A DNA stretch of 64,000 bases from Takakia lepidozioides (lineage: Eukaryota > Streptophyta > Takakiopsida > Takakiales > Takakiaceae). Positions 24,307 to 37,606 of this stretch are shown here, in pieces. Location of the stretch: positions 8,990,001-9,054,000 of the forward strand of contig CM060732.1 in NCBI GenBank assembly GCA_030704615.1. The letters run 5' to 3'. The notes beneath the pieces were generated by a model. The model did no database searches, was not told the DNA's origin, and saw nothing but the letters and a program-made list of their open reading frames with translations. A program made the translations under genes and the position numbers. Positions within the stretch are counted from its first letter, which is position 1; every line of letters begins with the position of its first letter.

Positions 24307-27300
24307 TGTGATGGGGTCTGGTATGCACTCCCTTACGGGGCGAGTGCATACCACACTCACTCCATGAGGAGCTGCCATACCGGGGGATGGTTGGTGGGTT
24401 CCCTCTCTCTCCCTCTCTCTCCCTCCCTCCATGGATCTGGCTGGTTCTTTTAAACCCGATGGTTTAAACCCAGAGATATGTTAATTAATCCCTAATTAAC
24501 TTCCTTGATATTTCGTCCATACTGGATGATCTGTTGATGATGAAGTCATCAGATGGTGGATTTACCTTTAACAGAACTCAGCCATACCGGCTGATTTCTT
24601 ACTTTACGGATGACGTCCGAATTTGGTTAATTTCGGTTAATTACCCTACTTGGATCTTTGGTTTATAAGGTCATGAGGTTTCTATCCTAATGAATGCCAA
24701 ATGATTTTCATCCCTATCTAGATGTCATCCCTGGCGGATGACACAGGGATGAAAAATCGGGATTTTATCAACCGTTTGTTGATGGAGCTCATCCCGTGCG
24801 GATGAAATCGCGGGAAATAGCTTCATCTCCTCCCGCCTATTTCTACACGACATCGTGCTTAAGGTTTGCTGGAACTGAGGGATGGTGCGAGTGCGCATTG
24901 AGCCCGATTCAGGGCCTTTTGATTACTAGGTGTTGCGTAATTAAGGTCTGCAGGGTTTCTGGCAAGATTCCAGTACTTTCTTCCTCTCTTGGGGTGCGCA
25001 ATGGCGGCAGTGCTTCAATTTCCCTGTGGCGGTTGTCTCTCATGTTGGCGGGCGATCTACTCAGCTTGTGATCGTTTGTTGTGCCCTTCATTGATCATTA
25101 AGATACAGCGGCGCATCTTAAGACCTCAGGGAAGTGAATGAACCTGTTAAAAATGCTTGGGCAATCCACTCTTTTTGTGTTTTGTTGTTTGTTGGTCTTG
25201 GGAGCCATTTTGCAGGCTTCTCTTCCGCAAACCATCGAGGTGATGGCTTGTTTATGCTCTGATTTCTTTCTACTCCTGCTTTGGAATGCATGTTGTACAG
25301 CGATAACAAGCGTGAGACCTGTGATTCACCTGGGGTTCCACAATCCTTACTAACCCGTCGGTTTTTGTGGGGGCTTGTGATGGGACCAGGTGAGGGTCCT
25401 CACTTAATATGATTCTTTGAGCTTGAAGTTGAATGAAATCGAGCTACTGATGCGACGCCGCAACTTCTGTATCTTTGGGGGAGAAGACCTCTTTCTGCCT
25501 CTTTGCATTGATCTTTCTGGCCTTTGTTCTTAACCTTCTATGGTGGACAACGATTCATTAGGATATTTCTCTCTTGTTCCCTGTGGCCTTCTGTTGTGAC
25601 ACCGGAGCAATTATATGACGAGCTGGCTGTTTTAAGATATCTAGTACCAAGCAGCAAAGTGGGGGAGCTCTGTTTTTTGACCAAACAGTGTCCTTTATTG
25701 TAAACCTCGGAAAGCCTGGATTTTGTTACGAGCAGGCTGTTTTAGGACATTTGGTGCCATGCAAAATTGTAGGGTGGCTCTTCTTCGACCAGATAATGTC
25801 TTTGGTTACAAGCCCTGGATGCTTGGCTTTTTTAATGGACAATGTCCACGGTGGTAAGCACTTGCTGGCTGTTAAGAAGTTGATTCAGGCCCTGTGTTCA
25901 TGTTGCCTTAGGATAAATATGCCGTGGCAGCTTACTAGCCTGTTGGAATGAACAATTCAGACCCCGTGATACTACTCTATGATGGTAAACTGATTAGAAA
26001 AATATCTGCAATTTTAATATGGTGTTTGTGTTACCAAAACAGACTGGAATTCGTTTTCCAGCGTGCAATGTAGACATTGGTGGTAATTGTAGCAATCTGA
26101 ATACTTGCTTGCTATTCAACACCTTGTTAACGCATTTATACACTAGCCCCAGACCTAAACCAGGTCGTGGGACAAAAAACAAGGTATCCGGTTATACCCT
26201 AGTGTGTAATTTGCTTAGAAAATGTCTGCAGCTCTGATATGGTGAAGGTGTTAAACAAAACAAAGCTGGAACTTCTTTTCCAGGCTTTCAATGTAATCGA
26301 GGGTGGCAATTTTGGCAAGCTGAACACTTATTCTTGCTATGCACAGTTGTAAATATTCCATATGAAACATACCCAAACATGTAACACTTGTTTGGGTCCC
26401 TGTTTTGCTGAATATAAAGCTGATTTATATAGGGGGGGTTCTTTATGTAATCCCACCCCCCCACCCATTCATTTCATTTACTTTGAAATCAGATGTATGC
26501 CTTTTTAAGACTGGTTTTTGAATGAAGGATGATTGATAATGCCTTGTTATGAGGCTGATTTGTCGTTAATTTGACAAAGACCTTGTTTGGTCTTGTCCAT
26601 GTCCCGACAAGACATAGTATCTTCCCTCTCTTCTTTAGACCAGTGTACTTAGTGGTGTCTGTACACATTATCAATCACTCTCCCTTCTTTTTCCAGATCT
26701 GTATATGGCATACTAACACTTTTTATGGCCATAAGAGATGGTGATCTAGCACATTCTTGAGTGGAGTGACACTTGATGAACTAACACCTGTTGGTTTTTG
26801 GCAGATGGTCAAAGCCATGGGATATCAGCCACCTCTTCCGCCATGAACATGGTGGGGAGCAAGAAACTCCTTCCCAAGGTATCATCTTCAACAAAAATAT
26901 ATTGGATGATTGGGCATGGAAAATAAGGCATCCTTGATGATACCTAAGATAAACATTGAGCATCTAAAGGACGTCTGAACGCTGGCACTTTGAGCTAGGC
27001 CCTGGTAAGACAACGTGTTGGAGTATGTGTGTACACCTTATACATGATCCGGTCAATGCACATTGCTCTCGTTTGCTGGTCTCCTGTAGCCAATGCCTTA
27101 TGTCAGAGTTAGATACCTTATGATAAGAATGACTTCCATGTCCTTGGCTCAAATGCTTCTATGTCGCTCTTGGTTATGGCTTTGCTCTTTATAGCACCAT
27201 AAAAATACCCAATTCTATTTTATTGCTGGAAGATGTTTTGTTTGAATCATAGGCAGTACATTACTGCCAATGACTGAAGAACAAATATTCGTACCTCTTG

Positions 27301-27621
27301 GGAAAACTGGTTCTATAACCAGATTCTTGGCTGATAAACAATAAAGGGGCTGATAAACACTAATTGGCTGATAAATGTTTATTTCCTGTTTGTTGCTTCC
27401 TGAATTTGGGAGTTGAGGATTCTTTCATCGGCCTCTTCTTTCCATTACCAGAGCTCATGTGCGAGCTAAAAGGTAAAAGTTAAAACTCTATATTATGATG
27501 TAAGTGTTGATGTACCTTCGCTTGTCACAGCTTGTTTTGTTTTTTGACCTTGGAGAATTGAGATTGTAGGCTTTATTTATTTATTTCTATGGTTCCTTTG
27601 TAACCAGAAATAAAAGCTACA
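24307..27621 (+). repeat. LTR copy 1 (3315 bp)
   Basis: The unit starts TGTGATGGGG and ends AAAAGCTACA, giving TGT...ACA ends. It starts right after the pol polypurine tract, so it is the 3' LTR of the gypsy element. Notable parts: an 11-bp hairpin at 24320-24352, a CT-rich run at 24397-24433, a second hairpin at 24705-24755 (tcatccct/agggatga plus tgtcatcc/ggatgaca) and an AATAAA 14 bp before the end. Short open frames inside (such as one of 72 codons) recur in each copy only because the copies are near identical; they match nothing known. Confidence 0.8.
24320..24352. repeat. 11-bp perfect hairpin at the LTR start
   Basis: GGTATGCACTC (24320-24330) pairs with GAGTGCATACC (24342-24352) across an 11-nt loop, 13 bp inside the LTR. 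It is conserved in all four LTR copies. It could be an RNA or DNA structural signal; its function is unknown. Confidence 0.75.
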
Positions 27622-27641
27622 AAGAAGAGGGAGGTCCTTTA
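27622..27641 (+). repeat. 20-bp polypurine spacer between LTR1 and LTR2
   Basis: AAGAAGAGGGAGGTCCTTTA is the only sequence between the two LTRs. It contains the polypurine tract seen at the pol end. The identical spacer recurs at 30942-30961 and 34270-34289. Confidence 0.8.
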
Positions 27642-30600
27642 TGTGATGGGGTCTGGTATGCACTCCCTTACGGGGCGAGTGCATACCACACTCACTCCAT
27701 GAGGAGCTGCCATACCGGGGATGGTTGGTGGGTTCCCTCTCTCTCCCTCTCTCTCCCTCCCTCCATGGATCTGGCTGGTTCTTTTAAACCCGATGGTTTA
27801 AACCCAGAGATATGTTAATTAATCCCTAATTAACTTCCTTGATATTTCGTCCATACTGGATGATCTGTTGATGATGAAGTCATCAGATGGTGGATTTACC
27901 TTTAACAGAACTCAGCCATACCGGCTGATTTCTTACTTTACGGATGACGTCCGAATCTGGTTAATTTCGGTTAATTACCCTACTTGGATCTTTGGTTTAT
28001 AAGGTCATGAGGTTTCTATCCTAATGAATGCCAAATGATTTTCATCCCTATCTAGATGTCATCCCTGGCGGATGACACAGGGATGAAAAATCGGGATTTT
28101 ATCAACCGTTTGTTGATGGAGCTCATCCCGTGCGGATGAAATCGCGGGGAAATAGCTTCATCTCCTCCCTGCCCTAATTTTCTACACGACAATCGTGCTT
28201 AAGGTTTGCTGGAACTGAGGGATGGTGGCGGAGTGCGCATTGAGCCCGATTCAGGGCCTTTTGATTACTATGGTGTTGCGTAATTAAGGTCTGCAGGGTT
28301 TCTGGCAAGATTCCAGTACTTTCTTCCTCTCTTCCTTCTTTCCCTGTGGCGGTTGTCTCTCATGTTGGCGGGCGATCTACTCAGCTTGTGATCGTTTGTT
28401 GTGCCCTTCATTGATCATTAAGATACAGCGGCGCATCTTAAGACCTCAGGGAAGTGAATGAACCTGTTAAAATGCCTGGGCAATCCACTCTTTTTGTGTT
28501 TTGTTGTTTGTTGGTCTTGGGAGCCATTTTGCAGGCTTCTCTTCCGCAAACCATCGAGGTGATGGCTTGTTTATGCTCTGATTTCTTTCTACTCCTGCTT
28601 TGGAATGCATGTTGTACAGCGATAACAAGCGTGAGACCTGTGATTCACCTGGGGTTCCACAATCCTTACTAACCCGTCGGTTTTTGTGGGGGCTTGTGAT
28701 GGGACCAGGTGAGGGTCCTCACTTAATATGATTCTTTGAGCTTGAAGTTGAATGAAATCGAGCTACTGATGCGACGCCGCAACTTCTGTATCTTTGGGGG
28801 AGAAGACCTCTTTCTGCCTCTTTGCATTGATCTTTCTGGCCTTTGTTCTTAACCTTCTATGGTGGACAACGATTCATTAGGATATTTCTCTCTTGTTCCC
28901 TGTGGCCTTCTGTTGTGACACCGGAGCAATTATATGACGAGCTGGCTGTTTTAAGATATCTAGTACCAAGCAGCAAAGTGGGGGAGCTCTGTTTTTTGAC
29001 CAAACAGTGTCCTTTATTGTAAACCTCGGAAAGCCTGGATTTTGTTACGAGCAGGCTGTTTTAGGACATTTGGTGCCATGCAAAATTGTAGGGTGGCTCT
29101 TCTTCGACCAGATAATGTCTTTGGTTACAAGCCCCTGGATGCTTGGCTTTTTTAATGGACAATGTCCACGGTGGTAAGCACTTGCTGGCTGTTAAGAAGT
29201 TGATTCAGGCCCTGTGTTCATGTTGCCTTAGGATAAATATGCCGTGGCAGCTTACTAGCCTGTTGGAATGAACAATTCAGACCCCGTGATACTACTCTAT
29301 GATGGTAAACTGATTAGAAAAATATCTGCAATTTTAATATGGTGTTTGTGTTACCAAAACAGACTGGAATTCGTTTTCCAGCGTGCAATGTAGACATTGG
29401 TGGTAATTGTAGCAATCTGAATACTTGCTTGCTATTCAACACCTTGTTAACGCATTTATACACTAGCCCCAGACCTAAACCAGGTCGTGGGACAAAAAAC
29501 AAGGTATCCGGTTATACCCTAGTGTGTAATTTGCTTAGAAAATGTCTGCAGCTCTGATATGGTGAAGGTGTTAAACAAAACAAAGCTGGAACTTCTTTCC
29601 AGGCTTTCAATGTAATCGAGGGTGGCAATTTTGGCAAGCTGAACACTTATTCTTGCTATGCACAGTTGTAAATATTCCATATGAAACATACCCAAACATG
29701 TAACACTTGTTTGGGTCCCTGTTTTGCTGAATATAAAGCTGATTTATATAGGGGGGGTTCTTTATGTAATCCCACCCCCCCACCCATTCATTTCATTTAC
29801 TTTGAAATCAGATGTATGCCTTTTTAAGACTGGTTTTTGAATGAAGGATGATTGATAATGCCTTGTTATGAGGCTGATTTGTCGTTAATTTGACAAAGAC
29901 CTTGTTTGGTCTTGTCCATGTCCCGACAAGACATAGTATCTTCCCTCTCTTCTTTAGACCAGTGTACTTAGTGGTGTCTGTACACATTATCAATCACTCT
30001 CCCTTCTTTTTCCAGATCTGTATATGGCATACTAACACCTTTTTATGGCCATAAGAGATGGTGATCTAGCACATTCTTGAGTGGAGTGACACTTGATGAA
30101 CTAACACCTGTTGGTTTTTGGCAGATGGTCAAAGCCATGGGATATCAGCCACCTCTTCCGCCATGAACATGGTGGGGAGCAAGAAACTCCTTCCCAAGGT
30201 ATCATCTTCTCCAACAAAAATATATTGGATGATTGGGCATGGAAAATAAGGCATCCTTGATGATACCTAAGATAAACATTGAGCATCTAAAGGACGTCTG
30301 AACGCTGGCACTTTGAGCTAGGCCCTGGTAAGACAACGTGTGAGTATGTGTGTACACCTTATACATGATCCGGTCAATGCACATTGCTCTCGTTTGCTGG
30401 TCTCCTGTAGCCAATGCCTTATGTCAGAGTTAGATACCTTATGATAAGAATGACTTCCATGTCCTTGGCTCAAATGCTTCTATGTCGCTCTTGGTTATGG
30501 CTTTGCTCTTTATAGCACCATAAAAAATACCCAATTCTATTTTATTGCTGGAAGATGTTTTGTTTGAATCATAGGCAGTACATTACTGCCAATGACTGAA

Positions 30601-30941
30601 GAACAAATATTCGTACCTCTTGGGAAAACTGGTTCTATAACCAGATTCTTGGCTGATAAACAATAAAGGGCTGATAAACACTAATTGGCTGATAAATGTT
30701 TATTTCCTGTTTGTTGCTTCCTGAATTTGGGAGTTGAGGATTCTTTCATCGGCCTCTTCTTTCCATTACCAGAGCTCATGTGCGAGCTAAAAGGTAAAAG
30801 TTAAAACTCTATATTATGATGTAAGTGTTGATGTACCTTCGCTTGTCACAGCTTGTTTTGTTTTTGACCTTGGAGAATTGAGATTGTAGGCTTTTTTTAT
30901 TTATTTCTATGGTTCCTTTGTAACCAGAAATAAAAGCTACA
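27642..30941 (+). repeat. LTR copy 2 (3300 bp)
   Basis: Nearly identical to LTR1. It differs by scattered single bases and homopolymer lengths, and by a shortened segment near 28330 where the gcaatggcggcagtg stretch present in the other copies is missing. Confidence 0.8.
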
Positions 30942-30961
30942 AAGAAGAGGGAGGTCCTTTA
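30942..30961 (+). repeat. 20-bp polypurine spacer between LTR2 and LTR3
   Basis: Same 20 bases as the spacer after LTR1. Confidence 0.8.
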
Positions 30962-33900
30962 TGTGATGGGGTCTGGTATGCACTCCCTTACGGGGCGAGT
31001 GCATACCACACTCACTCCATGAGGAGCTGCCATACCGGGGATGGTTGGTGGGTTCCCTCTCTCTCCCTCTCTCTCCCTCCCTCCATGGATCTGGCTGGTT
31101 CTTTTAAACCCGATGGTTTAAACCCAGAGATATGTTAATTAATCCCTAATTAACTTCCTTGATATTTCGTCCATACTGGATGATCTGTTGATGATGAAGT
31201 CATCAGATGGTGGATTTACCTTTAACAGAACTCAGCCATACCGGCTGATTTCTTACTTTACGGATGACGTCCGAATCTGGTTAATTTCGGTTAATTACCC
31301 TACTTGGATCTTTGGTTTATAAGGTCATGAGGTTTCTATCCTAATGAATGCCAAATGATTTTCATCCCTATCTAGATGTCATCCCTGGCGGATGACACAG
31401 GGATGAAAAATCGGGATTTTATCAACCGTTTGTTGATGGAGCTCATCCCGTGCGGATGAAATCGCGGGGAAATAGCTTCATCTCCTCCCTGCCCTAATTT
31501 TCTGCACGACAATCGTGCTTAAGGTTTGCTGGAACTGAGGGATGGTGGCGGAGTGCGCATTGAGCCCGATTCAGGGCCTTTTGATTACTATGGTGTTGCG
31601 TAATTAAGGTCTGCAGGGTTTCTGGCAAGATTCCAGTACTTTCTTCCTCTCTTTCGCAATGGCGGCAGTGCCTTCAATTTCCCTGTGGCGGTTGTCTCTC
31701 ATGTTGGCGGGCGATCTACTCAGCTTGTGATCGTTTGTTGTGCCCTTCATTGATCATTAAGATACAGCGGCGCATCTTAAGACCTCAGGGAAGTGAATGA
31801 ACCTGTTAAAATGCTTGGGCAATCCACTCTTTTTGTGTTTTGTTGTTTGTTGGTCTTGGGAGCCATTTTGCAGGCTTCTCTTCCGCAAACCATCGAGGTG
31901 ATGGCTTGTTTATGCTCTGATTTCTTTCTACTCCTGCTTTGGAATGCATGTTGTACAGCGATAACAAGCGTGAGACCTGTGATTCACCTGGGGTTCCACA
32001 ATCCTTACTAACCCGTCGGTTTTTGTGGGGGCTTGTGATGGGACCAGGTGAGGGTCCTCACTTAATATGATTCTTTGAGCTTGAAGTTGAATGAAATCGA
32101 GCTACTGATGCGACGCCGCAACTTCTGTATCTTTGGGGGAGAAGACCTCTTTCTGCCTCTTTGCATTGATCTTTCTGGCCTTTGTTCTTAACCTTCTATG
32201 GTGGACAACGATTCATTAGGATATTTCTCTCTTGTTCCCTGTGGCCTTCTGTTGTGACACCGGAGCAATTATATGACGAGCTGGCTGTTTTAAGATATCT
32301 AGTACCAAGCAGCAAAGTGGGGGAGCTCTGTTTTTTGACCAAACAGTGTCCTTTATTGTAAACCTCGGAAAGCCTGGATTCTGTTACGAGCAGGCTGTTT
32401 TAGGACATTTGGTGCCATGCAAAATTGTAGGGTGGCTCTTCTTCGACCAGATAATGTCTTTGGTTACAAGCCCCTGGATGCTTGGCTTTTTTAATGGACA
32501 ATGTCCACGGTGGTAAGCACTTGCTGGCTGTTAAGAAGTTGATTCAGGCCCTGTGTTCATGTTGCCTTAGGATAAATATGCCGTGGCAGCTTACTAGCCT
32601 GTTGGAATGAACAATTCAGACCCCGTGATACTACTCTATGATGGTAAACTGATTAGAAAAATATCTGCAATTTTAATATGGTGTTTGTGTTACCAAAACA
32701 GACTGGAATTCGTTTTCCAGCGTGCAATGTAGACATTGGTGGTAATTGTAGCAATCTGAATACTTGCTTGCTATTCAACACCTTGTTAACGCATTTATAC
32801 ACTAGCCCCAGACCTAAACCAGGTCGTGGGACAAAAAACAAGGTATCCGGTTATACCCTAGTGTGTAATTTGCTTAGAAAATGTCTGCAGCTCTGATATG
32901 GTGAAGGTGTTAAACAAAACAAAGCTGGAACTTCTTTTCCAGGCTTTCAATGTAATCGAGGGTGGCAATTTTGGCAAGCTGAACACTTATTCTTGCTATG
33001 CACAGTTGTAAATATTCCATATGAAACATACCCAAACATGTAACACTTGTTTGGGTCCCTGTTTTGCTGAATATAAAGCTGATTTATATAGGGGGGTTCT
33101 TTATGTAATCCCACCCCCCCACCCATTCATTTCATTTACTTTGAAATCAGATGTATGCCTTTTTAAGACTGGTTTTTGAATGAAGGATGATTGATAATGC
33201 CTTGTTATGAGGCTGATTTGTCGTTAATTTGACAAAGACCTTGTTTGGTCTTGTCCATGTCCCGACAAGACATAGTATCTTCCCTCTCTTCTTTAGACCA
33301 GTGTACTTAGTGGTGTCTGTACACATTATCAATCACTCTCCCTTCTTTTTCCAGATCTGTATATGGCATACTAACACCTTTTTATGGCCATAAGAGATGG
33401 TGATCTAGCACATTCTTGAGTGGAGTGACACTTGATGAACTAACACCTGTTGGTTTTTGGCAGATGGTCAAAGCCATGGGATATCAGCCACCTCTTCCGC
33501 CATGAACATGGTGGGGAGCAAGAAACTCCTTCCCAAGGTATCATCTATATTGGATGATTGGGCATGGAAAATAAGGCATCCTTGATGATACCTAAGATAA
33601 ACATTGAGCATCTAAAGGACGTCTGAACGCTGGCACTTTGAGCTAGGCCCTGGTAAGACAACGTGTTGGAGTATGTGTGTACACCTTATACATGATCCGG
33701 TCAATGCACATTGCTCTCGTTTGCTGGTCTCCTGTAGCCAATGCCTTATGTCAGAGTTAGATACCTTATGATAAGAATGACTTCCATGTCCTTGGCTCAA
33801 ATGCTTCTATGTCGCTCTTGGTTATGGCTTTGCTCTTTATAGCACCATAAAAAATACCCAATTCTATTTTATTGCTGGAAGATGTTTTGTTTGAATCATA

Positions 33901-34269
33901 GGCAGTACATTACTGCCAATGACTGAAGAACAAATATTCGTACCTCTTGGGAAAACTGGTTCTATAACCAGATTCTTGGCTGATAAACAATAAAGGGGCT
34001 GATAAACACTAATTGGCTGATAAATGTTTATTTCCTGTTTGTTGCTTCCTGAATTTGGGAGTTGAGGATTCTTTCATCGGCCTCTTCTTTCCATTACCAG
34101 AGCTCATGTGCGAGCTAAAAGGTAAAAGTTAGAACTCTATATTATGATGTAAGTGTTGATGTACCTTCGCTTGTCACAGCTTGTTTTGTTTTTTGACCTT
34201 GGAGAATTGAGATTGTAGGCTTTTTTATTTATTTCTATGGTTCCTTTGTAACCAGAAATAAAAGCTACA
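30962..34269 (+). repeat. LTR copy 3 (3308 bp)
   Basis: Nearly identical to copies 1, 2 and 4. It has its own variant of the short variable segment near 31650, and a shortened atcatctatattgg region at about 33540 where the other copies have a slightly longer run. Confidence 0.8.
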
Positions 34270-34289
34270 AAGAAGAGGGAGGTCCTTTA
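34270..34289 (+). repeat. 20-bp polypurine spacer between LTR3 and LTR4
   Basis: Same 20 bases as the other two spacers. Confidence 0.8.
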
Positions 34290-37200
34290 TGTGATGGGGT
34301 CTGGTATGCACTCCCTTACGGGGCGAGTGCATACCACACTCACTCCATGAGGAGCTGCCATACCGGGGGATGGTTGGTGGGTTCCCTCTCTCTCCCTCTC
34401 TCTCCCTCCCTCCATGGATCTGGCTGGTTCTTTTAAACCCGATGGTTTAAACCCAGAGATATGTTAATTAATCCCTAATTAACTTCCTTGATATTTCGTC
34501 CATACTGGATGATCTGTTGATGATGAAGTCATCAGATGGTGGATTTACCTTTAACAGAACTCAGCCATACCGGCTGATTTCTTACTTTACGGATGACGTC
34601 CGAATCTGGTTAATTTCGGTTAATTACCCTACTTGGATCTTTGGTTTATAAGGTCATGAGGTTTCTATCCTAATGAATGCCAAATGATTTTCATCCCTAT
34701 CTAGATGTCATCCCTGGCGGATGACACAGGGATGAAAAATCGGGATTTTATCAACCGTTTGTTGATGGAGCTCATCCCGTGCGGATGAAATCGCGGGGAA
34801 ATAGCTTCATCTCCTCCCTGCCCTAATTTTCTGCACGACAATCGTGCTTAAGGTTTGCTGGAACTGAGGGATGGTGGCGGAGTGCGCATTGAGCCCGATT
34901 CAGGGCCTTTTGATTACTATGGTGTTGCGTAATTAAGGTCTGCAGGGTTTCTGGCAAGATTCCAGTACTTTCTTCCTCTCTTGGGTGCGCAATGGCGGCA
35001 GTGCCTTCAATTTCCCTGTGGCGGTTGTCTCTCATGTTGGCGGGCGATCTACTCAGCTTGTGATCGTTTGTTGTGCCCTTCATTGATCATTAAGATACAG
35101 CGGCGCATCTTAAGACCTCAGGGAAGTGAATGAACCTGTTAAAATGCTTGGGCAATCCACTCTTTTTGTGTTTTGTTGTTTGTTGGTCTTGGGAGCCATT
35201 TTGCAGGCTTCTCTTCCGCAAACCATCGAGGTGATGGCTTGTTTATGCTCTGATTTCTTTCTACTCCTGCTTTGGAATGCATGTTGTACAGCGATAACAA
35301 GCGTGAGACCTGTGATTCACCTGGGGTTCCACAATCCTTACTAACCCGTCGGTTTTTGTGGGGGCTTGTGATGGGACCAGGTGAGGGTCCTCACTTAATA
35401 TGATTCTTTGAGCTTGAAGTTGAATGAAATCGAGCTACTGATGCGACGCCGCAACTTCTGTATCTTTGGGGGAGAAGACCTCTTTCTGCCTCTTTGCATT
35501 GATCTTTCTGGCCTTTGTTCTTAACCTTCTATGGTGGACAACGATTCATTAGGATATTTCTCTCTTGTTCCCTGTGGCCTTCTGTTGTGACACCGGAGCA
35601 ATTATATGACGAGCTGGCTGTTTTAAGATATCTAGTACCAAGCAGCAAAGTGGGGGAGCTCTGTTTTTTGACCAAACAGTGTCCTTTATTGTAAACCTCG
35701 GAAAGCCTGGATTCTGTTACGAGTTGGCTGTTTTAGGACATTTGGTGCCATGCAAAATTGTAGGGTGGCTCTTCTTCGACCAGATAATGTCTTTGGTTAC
35801 AAGCCCCTGGATGCTTGGCTTTTTTAATGGACAATGTCCACGGTGGTAAGCACTTGCTGGCTGTTAAGAAGTTGATTCAGGCCCTGTGTTCATGTTGCCT
35901 TAGGATAAATATGCCGTGGCAGCTTACTAGCCTGTTGGAATGAACAATTCAGACCCCGTGATACTACTCTATGATGGTAAACTGATTAGAAAAATATCTG
36001 CAATTTTAATATGGTGTTTGTGTTACCAAAACAGACTGGAATTCGTTTTCCAGCGTGCAATGTAGACATTGGTGGTAATTGTAGCAATCTGAATACTTGC
36101 TTGCTATTCAACACCTTGTTAACGCATTTATACACTAGCCCCAGACCTAAACCAGGTCGTGGGACAAAAAACAAGGTATCCGGTTATACCCTAGTGTGTA
36201 ATTTGCTTAGAAAATGTCTGCAGCTCTGATATGGTGAAGGTGTTAAACAAAACAAAGCTGGAACTTCTTTTCCAGGCTTTCAATGTAATCGAGGGTGGCA
36301 ATTTTGGCAAGCTGAACACTTATTCTTGCTATGCACAGTTGTAAATATTCCATATGAAACATACCCAAACATGTAACACTTGTTTGGGTCCCTGTTTTGC
36401 TGAATATAAAGCTGATTTATATAGGGGGGGTTCTTTATGTAATCCCACCCCCCACCCATTCATTTCATTTACTTTGAAATCAGATGTATGCCTTTTTAAG
36501 ACTGGTTTTTGAATGAAGGATGATTGATAATGCCTTGTTATGAGGCTGATTTGTCGTTAATTTGACAAAGACCTTGTTTGGTCTTGTCCATGTCCCGACA
36601 AGACATAGTATCTTCCCTCTCTTCTTTAGACCAGTGTACTTAGTGGTGTCTGTACACATTATCAATCACCCTCCCTTCTTTTTCCAGATCTGTATATGGC
36701 ATACTAACACCTTTTTATGGCCATAAGAGATGGTGATCTAGCACATTCTTGAGTGGAGTGACACTTGATGAACTAACACCTGTTGGTTTTGGCAGATGGT
36801 CAAAGCCATGGGATATCAGCCACCTCTTCCGCCATGAACATGGTGGGGAGCAAGAAACTCCTTCCCAAGGTATCATCTTCTCCAACAAAAATATATTGGA
36901 TGATTGGGCATGGAAAATAAGGCATCCTTGATGATACCTAAGATAAACATTGAGCATCTAAAGGACGTCTGAACGCTGGCACTTTGAGCTAGGCCCTGGT
37001 AAGACAACGTGTTGGAGTATGTGTGTACACCTTATACATGATCCGGTCAATGCACATTGCTCTCGTTTGCTGGTCTCCTGTAGCCAATGCCTTATGTCAG
37101 AGTTAGATACCTTATGATAAGAATGACTTCCATGTCCTTGGCTCAAATGCTTCTATGTCGCTCTTGGTTATGGCTTTGCTCTTTATAGCACCATAAAAAA

Positions 37201-37606
37201 TACCCAATTCTATTTTATTGCTGGAAGATGTTTTGTTTGAATCATAGGCAGTACATTACTGCCAATGACTGAAGAACAAATATTCGTACCTCTTGGGAAA
37301 ACTGGTTCTATAACCAGATTCTTGGCTGATAAACAATAAAGGGGCTGATAAACACTAATTGGCTGATAAATGTTTATTTCCTGTTTGTTGCTTCCTGAAT
37401 TTGGGAGTCGAGGATTCTTTCATCGGCCTCTTCTTTCCATTACCAGAGCTCATGTGCGAGCTAAAAGGTAAAAGTTAGAACTCTACATTATGATGTAAGT
37501 GTTGATGTACCTTCGCTTGTCACAGCTTGTTTTGTTTTTTGACCTTGGAGAATTGAGATTGTAGGTTTTTTTTTTAATTTCTATGGTTCATTTGTAACCA
37601 GAAATA
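34290..37606 (+). repeat. LTR copy 4, last bases missing
   Basis: Matches the other copies to gaaata at 37606, then diverges; the terminal AAAGCTACA is replaced by accaacggaag. The right end of the array is therefore cut by the neighbouring sequence, and no flanking target-site duplication can be read. Confidence 0.8.

Noticed and set aside
25138-37146. Recurring 60-90 codon ORFs at the same relative place in each 3.3-kb unit
   Set aside because: Their recurrence reflects LTR duplication, not selection. They match no family and some begin at non-ATG codons.
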